Assembly (NCBI GenBank): GCA_024278565.1
Contig: JAJRSY010000067.1
Coordinates: 1 to 9,846 of the forward strand
Source of the DNA: Bacteroidota bacterium
GTDB lineage: Bacteria > Bacteroidota > Bacteroidia > Flavobacteriales > Flavobacteriaceae
Direction of reading: 5' to 3'
DNA: 9,846 bases
Part shown: positions 1-5,004 of the stretch, in pieces
Layout of the letters: each line of letters begins with the position of its first letter
How positions within the stretch are numbered: the first letter of the stretch is position 1
Notes under the pieces: model-generated
What the model saw: only the letters and a program-made list of their open reading frames with translations
Database searches by the model: none
Told to the model about the DNA's origin: nothing
Program-made: the position numbers and the translations under genes

Positions 1-2
1 AA

Positions 3-60
3 GGCCGCGTGGCGCAACTGAATAGCGCATCAGACCTGCCTGCCGGCAGGCAGGTTTCGG
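3..60 (+). pseudogene. 5' half of tRNA-Arg(UCG) with palindromic insert
   Basis: Positions 3-34 are identical to the first 32 bases of the complete tRNA-Arg gene at 105 (acceptor 5' strand, D arm, 5' strand of the anticodon stem). A 20-bp palindrome (35-54) follows, then TTTCGG of the anticodon loop at 55-60. After that the match stops: the 3' anticodon strand, T arm and 3' acceptor strand are absent, so no cloverleaf can form. The remaining 3' half exists as a separate copy at 486-555 with an insert at the same point. What lies left of base 1 is unknown. Confidence 0.8.
35..54. repeat. 20-bp perfect palindrome, CCTG/CAGG family, copy 1
   Basis: CCTGCCTGCCGGCAGGCAGG is its own reverse complement: two CCTG units, CCGG, two CAGG units. 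It sits exactly between the 5' anticodon stem (TCAGA) and the anticodon loop (TTTCGG) of the tRNA fragment, with no visible target duplication. Related copies lie at 494-513, 4359-4419 and 8037-8057. When translated, this family gives LPAGR or RQAGR strings, which from memory recur in predicted Bacteroidota proteins. Confidence 0.85.
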
Positions 61-104
61 CAAGGCTGATGAGATTTTGAAATGAACTTGAACAATTAAT
101 AAAA

Positions 105-178
105 GGCCGCGTGGCGCAACTGAATAGCGCATCAGATTTCGGCTCTGAGGGTTGGGGGTTTGAATCCCTTCGCGGTCA
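105..178 (+). tRNA. tRNA-Arg, anticodon UCG
   Basis: A full cloverleaf is readable. The acceptor GGCCGCG (105-111) pairs with CGCGGTC (171-177), with one G-U pair and discriminator A178. The D stem is GCGC/GCGC. The anticodon stem TCAGA/TCTGA (132-136/144-148) closes the loop TTTCGGC with anticodon TCG at 139-141, which reads Arg CGA. The T stem GGGGG/CCCTT (154-158/166-170) closes loop TTTGAAT. CCA is not encoded. This is the only complete copy here; partial copies flank it on both sides. A hairpin-T terminator follows at once. No clear promoter is visible in the 44 bases between it and the upstream fragment. Confidence 0.95.
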
Positions 179-182
179 CTTT

Positions 183-211
183 AAAGGTCTTGGTTTTCCA
201 AGGCCTTTTTT
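183..211 (+). terminator. Rho-independent terminator of tRNA-Arg
   Basis: AAAGGTCTTGG (183-193) and CCAAGGCCTTT (198-208) form an 11-bp stem with one G-T pair around a TTTT loop, running into a T tract to 211. It starts five bases after the tRNA and ends 12 bases before the GIY-YIG start codon. A diverged homologous terminator follows the 3' tRNA fragment at 561-589. Confidence 0.85.
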
Positions 212-223
212 GATTTTGAGGCT

Positions 224-466
224 ATGTACAATGTATATGTGATAAAGAGTGAGGTCGATGGAAGGCTCTATAAGGGTATGACCAATAATTTGGAAAAACG
301 TATCGACCAGCACAATTCTGGTAAGAACCGCTCGACCAAAGGTTTTTTACCTTGGAAACTTGTTTATCATGAGGTTTTCATTACATCTGAAGCGGCACGA
401 GCCCGAGAGAAGTATCTTAAATCAGGTGTTGGTCGAGAGTTTTTAGATAAAAAGTTGAATTCATAA
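224..466 (+). CDS. Small GIY-YIG nuclease family protein
   Basis: This 80-aa protein is almost exactly one GIY-YIG domain of the compact COG2827/UPF0213 type. The GIY element is represented by VYVIKS (residues 4-9) and the YIG element by LYKGMT (15-20). The conserved Arg and His of the first helix are R26 and H30 (KRIDQH), and the metal-binding Glu is E62 in AREKYLKS. Known relatives are single-domain proteins with suspected DNA nuclease activity and poorly defined roles; there is no extra DNA-binding domain. The gene follows the tRNA-Arg terminator and is enclosed by two halves of the same tRNA, which suggests a link with tRNA duplication or mobility, though this is inference. ATG 224 fits the domain start; the ribosome site is weak. 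Confidence 0.85.
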   Translation: MYNVYVIKSEVDGRLYKGMTNNLEKRIDQHNSGKNRSTKGFLPWKLVYHEVFITSEAARAREKYLKSGVGREFLDKKLNS

Positions 467-485
467 TCGTTCATACTGTAAAGGT

Positions 486-555
486 GCATCAGACCTGCCT
501 GCCTGCCGGCAGGTTTCGGCTCTGAGGGTTTGGGGTTTGAATCCCTTCGCGGTCA
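486..555 (+). pseudogene. 3' half of tRNA-Arg(UCG) with palindromic insert
   Basis: Homology to the complete tRNA begins at GCATCAGA (486-493). It is interrupted by a 20-bp CCTG/CAGG insert (494-513) and resumes with TTTCGGC, the 3' anticodon strand, T arm and acceptor 3' strand, ending in the discriminator A555. One base differs in the T stem (T for G), leaving four pairs. The acceptor 5' strand and most of the D arm are missing. A terminator hairpin follows, as after the complete gene. It complements the 5' fragment at 3-60, and the two fragments overlap in the part GCATCAGA-insert-TTTCGG. Confidence 0.8.
494..513. repeat. CCTG/CAGG palindromic element, copy 2
   Basis: It has the same length (20 bp) and the same tRNA position as the copy at 35-54, but the units are arranged as three CCTG, CCGG and one CAGG. 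Only the 12-bp core CCTGCCGGCAGG (502-513) is a perfect palindrome. Confidence 0.85.
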
Positions 556-560
556 CAAAT

Positions 561-589
561 AGGTCTTGATTTTTCAAGACCTGTTTTTT
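561..589 (+). terminator. Rho-independent terminator after tRNA 3' fragment
   Basis: AGGTCTTGA (561-569) pairs perfectly with TCAAGACCT (574-582) around TTTT, followed by G and six T. It is homologous to the terminator at 183-211. Paired changes (GG/CC to GA/TC at the loop end) keep the stem intact, so the hairpin was preserved although the tRNA before it is broken. Confidence 0.8.
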
Positions 590-816
590 GCCATTCCACG
601 AGGAATCCAAACGAATTGTTGTTCTATTTGTGTTGTGGAATTGGAAAGGCCAGCATCTGATAGGTAAAAACACTGTGCCTTAAAAGACGGGTGAAGGGTG
701 GTAATGGTGCTCTCAAAGGATTCCTCACTTCGTTCAGAATGACAAGGAAGGGCGCAGAATTCGTGACAACACGAAGTAGGTTCACCCCTAGAGGAATAGT
801 ATTGGTAATGTGTAGT
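590..816. other. Spacer with short dispersed repeat and hairpin, no gene
   Basis: No convincing coding sequence. Bases 717-745 contain GATTCCTCACTTCGTTCAGA inside a longer motif ending AATGAC. From memory this matches a very common short dispersed repeat of Bacteroidota genomes, which gives VILNEVRNP when read on the minus strand. A 6-bp hairpin TTCGTG-ACAA-CACGAA follows at 760-775. It has no T tract on either side, so it is not a clear terminator for the minus-strand operon that ends at 817. Confidence 0.55.
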
Positions 817-1461
817 TTATGTGTCAAGAAGCCCTATCTTAATAGCATGTTTGGTGAGCCCGGCCAAATTTTTGACCTGTAGTTTCGAGATAAGGTTTTT
901 ACGGTAGCTCTCAATGGTGTGTTTGCTGAGAAACAGCTTATCGGCGATTTCTTGTGTGGTGTTCTCTTCGGCAATCAATTTCAAGACCTCTGTTTCACGA
1001 TCGGTAAGCGAAACTTCCTCATTCTTTTTGTTTTCGAACATTGCATCGGTATAGGCTCGTTTTATTTCAGTTGAAAAATATTTTTCGCCACCTATAATTG
1101 TTCGTACAGCAGTAAGTAGTTCATCTTTCTCTGCATTTTTGGGTACGTAGCCATCAACATTGTTGCGGATCAATGTATCGATCATGCCACCATCGATATG
1201 CATACTTACCACCAAGGTCTTTAAGGTGGGGTATTTTTCCTTAATTATTTTGTTCAGTTCAATGCCACCCATTTCGGGCATGGTAAGATCAGTAATCAAC
1301 AAATGCAGGCCATCTGCCCCATTGATGTCCAAATATTTTACGACCTGAGCCCCGTTTTTTGCCGTTAGGGCAACAGAGAATTCGGGGGCCTCCTTTAAGA
1401 TGCTCAACAGTCCGTCTATAAACATTTTGTGGTCGTCCGCAATGATAAGATTGTATGTCAT
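817..1461 (-). CDS. NarL/LuxR-family response regulator
   Basis: A 214-aa cytoplasmic transcription regulator. The N-terminal receiver domain (about residues 3-122) shows the acidic pair D9-D10, phospho-acceptor D58 (LLITDLTMPEMGG), the switch residue S86 and the conserved K108 (VPKN). A C-terminal LuxR-type helix-turn-helix (about 150-212) has LTDRETEVLKLIA and the recognition region LSKHTIESYRKNL. Length and layout are normal for the family. ATG 1461 overlaps the stop of the preceding membrane protein gene by ATGA, so translation is probably coupled. The cognate kinase is almost certainly the HisKA_3 kinase first in the same operon. The DNA targets cannot be inferred from the sequence. Confidence 0.93.
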   Translation of the reverse strand: MTYNLIIADDHKMFIDGLLSILKEAPEFSVALTAKNGAQVVKYLDINGADGLHLLITDLTMPEMGGIELNKIIKEKYPTLKTLVVSMHIDGGMIDTLIRNNVDGYVPKNAEKDELLTAVRTIIGGEKYFSTEIKRAYTDAMFENKKNEEVSLTDRETEVLKLIAEENTTQEIADKLFLSKHTIESYRKNLISKLQVKNLAGLTKHAIKIGLLDT

Positions 1462-1751
1462 AGGTTTTGTTTTAGTCGTTTTTTGGCAATTAGATAATAG
1501 ATCAGATGAACAAGAAGTGTCATGGGTATACCAAATATGTAGAAAATTAAATGTATTCCTAAAATAGGCATTCCGCAGTTCATACCATTGGAATCGTAGT
1601 CAAGATAAAAAAGTCTGGGGAAAATAAAAAGATGCCCTATTAAAAGAGCGATTAATACTACCCACTTACGAAATGGAAATTGAATTCTATCTAAAAATAG
1701 GTAGATGCCCCATTGAACTGCTAGAACCAAGACCAGAAACAAATAGATCAT
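1458..1751 (-). CDS. Small three-helix membrane protein in two-component operon
   Basis: A 97-aa hydrophobic protein that I do not recognise as a named family. Three membrane segments are evident at about residues 1-20, 29-49 and 65-89, ending in a basic tail (AKKRLKQ). The loop between segments 2 and 3 carries DYDSNGMNCG, with a single cysteine. It overlaps the kinase gene upstream and the regulator gene downstream by 4 bp each (ATGA), so all three should be made from one message. Its placement suggests an accessory membrane partner of the kinase, perhaps in signal sensing or kinase control. That is inference from position only. Confidence 0.75.
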   Translation of the reverse strand: MIYLFLVLVLAVQWGIYLFLDRIQFPFRKWVVLIALLIGHLFIFPRLFYLDYDSNGMNCGMPILGIHLIFYIFGIPMTLLVHLIYYLIAKKRLKQNL

Positions 1752-3697
1752 AGTGCTTTGTCTTTTTTTATGGGTACTTCTACAGCTATTACCGTTCCTC
1801 TATTCTTAGAAGAATCAATATGAAAGTTGCCTTTCAATGCATCCACTCTACTTTTAATGTTATCGAATCCGATACCATTCGTTAAGTTCGACGTCACAAA
1901 CCCTTTTCCATCATCCTCGAACAGTAAAGAGAGTTCATTGTCGATCAAGCCCAAATGAATGTCTACCTGATCGGCAGCTGCATGCTTTAAGGTATTGGTC
2001 ATCAATTCTTGAATGATCTTAAAGAGTTCGATCTGAATCTTTTCATCGATGGCATTGACCGATTCTTTAGGGTGCGGATGAAACCCAATTGTCAGTTCTC
2101 CAGCGTTGGAAATCGAATTTATATACTCTTGGATCAATTCGGTAAAGGCATGTTGTTTGAATTTTTCAGGAATCAGCGTATGTGAAATATCTCGTACAAG
2201 TTGATAGGTTTCGTCTAATTGACGGGTTATGGTCTTTAGTTTTTCAGAACCGGCACCTATACTGGCCAGTTGCAGTTTTATGCCCGCTAGGTTTCCCCCA
2301 ATGCTATCGTGCAGTTCTTGTGCGATTCGTTTGCGTTCCTCATCTTGCCCTTCTAAGGCTGCCTTAATAAGGTTTAGTTCTTGTTCTTGTTTTAATGTGG
2401 TCACTTTTTGTTGATTGATTTCTTCTTGTTTTTTAGTCAACTGGCTCTGGGCTTGTATTTTTTGATAGTACACGAACAATAGGGCGATTATTGGGATCAA
2501 GATGATTAAAAACCCAATGAGAAAGGCGTTTTTTATTGTTTTTTGCCTTTTGATCTCTCCCTCTTTTATCAGCTGGTTTTCTTCTAGTGATGAAATCTCT
2601 TTTTCTTTCTCTAAGGTCTCATATTGTATTTCAAGCTCTTTGATGATCTTTTGTTGCTGTTGTCTATTTATAGCTGAGTTAACATATAGTAACTGCGTCA
2701 TGACTGCATAGGCATTTTCATAATCTTCCCGTTCTGCGAATATTTTGCGATGAAGGTTCAATATTTCTCTTTGGTATTCTAGGTTCTCTCGATCTATGGC
2801 GTTGACGTAGGCTATTGAAAGCGCCATCATGGCCGAGTCGTACTCTTTCTGTCTGAAAAGTAATTTTCCCAAAAGTATTGTTCCCTCGAAATAAATGGTG
2901 TTGTAGCCGTTACTTATTGCTGCTTCTTTGGCCTGTTCATAAAGTGTATATGCGTCATCGAACCTGTTTTCCTGTTCGGCTATCATTCCGAGTTTTAATT
3001 TGATGAAAAGCTGTCTTTTTAGGTTGCTAAATTCTTCACTTCCTTTTAATGCTTTCTTGAAGAGGCTTTTCGCCTTCGAGGGTTTATTTGTCCTAAAATG
3101 TGAATCCCCTAAATAAACAAGTGCCTCTGGGGTATGTTCTGGCCATTCTTGTTCATAATCGATAATGGCTTTTTCGAGTATGTCTATTGCCTTTGGGTAA
3201 TTGCCCTTTAGGTTGTATATATTGGAAAGCCCTATTTCGTGTTTGTATTGGTATTCGGTGTTTTTTGCAACTTCGGCTTCGGTGATTCCCTTAATATGCC
3301 ATTTGATGGCGTTGTCGAACAAACCGTTGAGTTTGCTACCTAGGCCTAGAATAAAATAGGCTTTTGTAAAATATATTCTTTTGTGTTCTTTGGCCTTGTC
3401 CCATCTTTTTAATTCCGTTACATATAGATTTCCATAATGGATTACGGAATCAGAAGCACCCATATTAATGTGATGTTCGGCCAATTGTTCAAAAATAGAA
3501 AAACGTTGTCTACCGTAAGTTGCTGTTTTTAAAGCCTCATAGTATGGTTGCAATGATTTCTGTTTGGTGTTCGCAATGGTCGAAAAGTTTATGGTATTGC
3601 TTTGGGACTCTTGCGATGGGTCATTGGTTTGGTCTTGTGCAGCGGCTATAGAAACTGTTGAGAACAGAACTAGGGCATGTAGCTTCAATTGTAACAT
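1748..3697 (-). CDS. TPR-containing sensor histidine kinase (HisKA_3 type)
   Basis: I start this at ATG 3697 (649 aa). The frame is open to a TTG at 3730, but the ATG gives a clean signal peptide (about residues 1-20, ending AAA before Q21). Order of parts: exported or periplasmic TPR-type helical repeats (about 50-330), a coiled coil (about 345-388), one membrane helix (about 389-411), a second coiled coil, a HisKA_3 dimerisation domain with phospho-acceptor H463 (AQELHDSIGG), and a HATPase_c domain with N-box E564/N568 (QELMTNTLKH), G1 box DDGKG (595-599) and G2 box NGIGFDNIKSR (607-617). It should autophosphorylate and pass phosphate to the regulator encoded two genes later. This TPR-TM-kinase layout is common in Bacteroidota. 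The signal is unknown. Confidence 0.92.
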   Translation of the reverse strand: MLQLKLHALVLFSTVSIAAAQDQTNDPSQESQSNTINFSTIANTKQKSLQPYYEALKTATYGRQRFSIFEQLAEHHINMGASDSVIHYGNLYVTELKRWDKAKEHKRIYFTKAYFILGLGSKLNGLFDNAIKWHIKGITEAEVAKNTEYQYKHEIGLSNIYNLKGNYPKAIDILEKAIIDYEQEWPEHTPEALVYLGDSHFRTNKPSKAKSLFKKALKGSEEFSNLKRQLFIKLKLGMIAEQENRFDDAYTLYEQAKEAAISNGYNTIYFEGTILLGKLLFRQKEYDSAMMALSIAYVNAIDRENLEYQREILNLHRKIFAEREDYENAYAVMTQLLYVNSAINRQQQQKIIKELEIQYETLEKEKEISSLEENQLIKEGEIKRQKTIKNAFLIGFLIILIPIIALLFVYYQKIQAQSQLTKKQEEINQQKVTTLKQEQELNLIKAALEGQDEERKRIAQELHDSIGGNLAGIKLQLASIGAGSEKLKTITRQLDETYQLVRDISHTLIPEKFKQHAFTELIQEYINSISNAGELTIGFHPHPKESVNAIDEKIQIELFKIIQELMTNTLKHAAADQVDIHLGLIDNELSLLFEDDGKGFVTSNLTNGIGFDNIKSRVDALKGNFHIDSSKNRGTVIAVEVPIKKDKAL

Positions 3698-4021
3698 TGA
3701 AACGGCTTTAAACCAAGCTAGTGTTTTCAAGACTATTTTTTTACATCGTTTACACCAGGAATGATTCCACGGCCAAATAACTTTATCTCGGTAAGTTCAA
3801 ATGGTCCTATCACCCAAAATAAGGGTGCACATCGTAAATTGAACGATTGAGAATTAAAATGGGTTCACTACTAAGCTAACTATTCTTTTTAAACATTATT
3901 GGACGAAGGTGCGATTTTTTGAAAGGCTTGCGTATCCCTTTTATAGTGAATTGTGCATCCCTTAAAACAGGGGTTGTGTTTTTGTGCATTCTCTTGGTTG
4001 CATTGCTTCTTAATTTTCAAA
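3698..4021. other. Region between kinase operon and SIS remnant, no gene
   Basis: No supported gene. It must contain the minus-strand promoter of the kinase operon, but I find no exact TAnnTTTG box. The nearest is TTATTTTG on the minus strand at about 3818-3825, one base off, with no convincing -33 element. The 11-bp dyad GGAATGATTCC is at about 3759-3769. Nothing here resembles the missing N-terminal SIS domain of the downstream pseudogene, so that part was deleted rather than frameshifted. Confidence 0.45.
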
Positions 4022-4317
4022 GTGAAGAATTTTAAATTTATTCCGAGAGAGTTTTTACAAAACAACAAGGTAAATGCCATCCATAAATTAATCGAAAATT
4101 TCAAGACCAACCTTACGGATTATCATTCATGGGTTGATAAAACAATAGGCTTTTTAGAAGAATTACCCGCTTTATCGATTATTGCTAGGGAACCGTGTAT
4201 TTCAACAGCACATCAAAGTGGATTAATGTTTAAGGAAGCAACAAAAATACCCGCCTTTGGTATTTTAGGTGGCGAGTTTAGGCATGGCCATATGGAAATG
4301 GTTCAGAAAGGGCTTAA
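4022..4317 (+). pseudogene. SIS-domain sugar isomerase/deaminase, 5' remnant
   Basis: This piece encodes the linker and start of the second SIS domain of a GlmS/AgaS-like (COG2222) protein. The family pattern for substrate-binding and subunit contacts is visible as HQSGLMFKEATKIPAFGILG followed by GEFRHGHMEMVQKG. Intact relatives are roughly 340 aa with two SIS domains acting on phosphorylated amino sugars. Here the first domain (about 150 residues) is absent, and recognisable similarity begins only around 4022-4060. The frame runs into the MITE at 4318 and ends at a stop inside it (4496). The protein is therefore almost certainly non-functional. The other half is at 4664-4943. Confidence 0.82.
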
Positions 4318-4358
4318 GGGCTTGTTACAAAATAAAGTGTACAGAATTGGCGACGTTA

Positions 4359-4419
4359 CCTGCCTGCCGGTTTACCTGCCGAACGGCAGGTTTACCTGCC
4401 GAACGGCATGGCAGGCACG
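4359..4419. repeat. Palindrome cluster with 20-bp tandem repeat inside MITE
   Basis: The unit GGTTTACCTGCCGAACGGCA occurs twice head to tail (4369-4388 and 4389-4408). The first copy with the start of the second forms the perfect hairpin CCTGCCG-AA-CGGCAGG (4375-4390). Outer arms CCTGCCTGCC (4359-4368) and GGCATGGCAGG (4405-4415) pair with one bulge, so the whole cluster can fold as nested stems. The core matches the CCTG/CAGG family found in the tRNA fragments and at 8037. Confidence 0.8.
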
Positions 4420-4443
4420 GTTTTGTGCAATAGCAAGGCACGA

Positions 4444-4575
4444 CATAGCGAAAGCTATGGGCGAGGTGGAGCGGTGGCAAAGGGATAGCCATAGCTAAAA
4501 CGAGACCTTTTAACAGGGCGGAACGTAAAGAAAATGCCCCGAGGGCATTTTTAGTACGACAAAGCGAGAGCTTTG
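4444..4575 (+). repeat. Two covarying GNRA-loop hairpins in direct repeat, plus central hairpin
   Basis: CATAGC-GAAA-GCTATG (4444-4459) and CAAAGC-GAGA-GCTTTG (4560-4575) are perfect 6-bp stems with GNRA tetraloops. Each is preceded by CGA and followed by GGCGAG within a direct repeat of about 35 bp. The A-T to T-A exchange in the stem keeps pairing in both copies. Between them lies a 9-bp stem AAAATGCCC-CGA-GGGCATTTT (4531-4551). Also, AGCTATGG (4453-4460) can pair with CCATAGCT (4489-4496). This looks like a structured transcript or a structured single-stranded DNA substrate of the MITE. Transcription is not shown. Confidence 0.7.
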
Positions 4576-4660
4576 GGCGAGACGGGGCGTGGATACCAGC
4601 TGGCGTGGGAGCGGCGCAAAATAACAAGACAAAATGTATAGGTTATTTTGTAACAAGCCC

Positions 4661-4943
4661 TAAATCTATCTTATTTGCAGCAAAAGGGAAAACACTGAAC
4701 CAAAGTTTGAAAATGGCTGAGGATATTGCCCGTTTTGGGGGTAAGGTGGTTTTAATAACCAATGTTGAAACCAAGATAGCCCATCATAACATTTTGACCG
4801 TATCTATTGAAGAGGAAGATGAATTTTTATTTTCGATTCAGAGTATAATCCCAATACAATTGTTTATAGGTACTTATACAAAACAAAAGGGGTATGAAGC
4901 AGGTAGCTTTGCCCATGGTGCAAAAGTAACTGAAGTAGAATAG
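4661..4943 (+). pseudogene. SIS-domain sugar isomerase/deaminase, 3' remnant
   Basis: This is the continuation of the SIS gene after the MITE (frame resumes at 4664). It encodes KSILFAAKGKTLNQSLKMAE, then GGKVVLITN, the IPIQLFIGTYTKQKGYEAG segment and a KVTEVE end typical of the C-terminus of GlmS/AgaS-type isomerases. It reads without lesion to the stop at 4941-4943. A start at 4605 inside the MITE would be spurious. The 60 bp that follow contain only a 14-codon reading frame from ATG 4953 (MNVKPVVLLDKNKK), possibly a scrap of a lost downstream gene, and no terminator. Confidence 0.82.
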
Positions 4944-5004
4944 GAGCTATTAATGAACGTAAAACCTGTCGTACTCCTAGATAAGAACAAAAAATGAAAA
5001 GATT

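Larger units (their letters stand above)
4318..4660. mobile_element. 343-bp MITE with TAA target duplication
   Basis: The ends are perfect 18-bp inverted repeats (GGGCTTGTTACAAAATAA at 4318-4335 and its complement at 4643-4660), continuing with mismatches to about 26 bp. The element is flanked by TAA at 4315-4317 and 4661-4663. Deleting the element plus one TAA rejoins the host gene in frame as MVQKGL-KSILFAAKGK, an ordinary SIS-family sequence, so both boundaries and the duplication are firm. It encodes no transposase and must have been moved in trans. The 3-bp TNA duplication and GGG ends resemble some IS5-family groups, but the parent element is not identifiable here. Inside are a CCTG/CAGG palindrome cluster, two GNRA-loop hairpins and a 9-bp hairpin. 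Confidence 0.92.

Noticed and set aside
35..54. The palindrome as a tRNA intron spliced from the anticodon loop
   Set aside because: It is 20 bp, far too short for a group I intron, and the copies carrying it lack half the tRNA, so no functional precursor exists.
1..590. Repeated tRNA pieces as a CRISPR array
   Set aside because: Only two or three unequal copies with tRNA homology and unequal spacers containing a gene; no cas genes.
3953..4498. A 181-codon open frame as an intact protein
   Set aside because: Its start lies before any SIS similarity and its end is inside the MITE, encoding palindrome-derived residues; it is a chance frame over a pseudogene.
4605..4943. A separate 112-aa protein starting at 4605
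   Set aside because: The ATG lies within the right end of the MITE; only codons from 4664 belong to the SIS gene.
4945..4984. TAGGAG...CTCCTA inverted repeat as a terminator after the SIS gene
   Set aside because: Six pairs across a loop of nearly 30 bases and no T tract.
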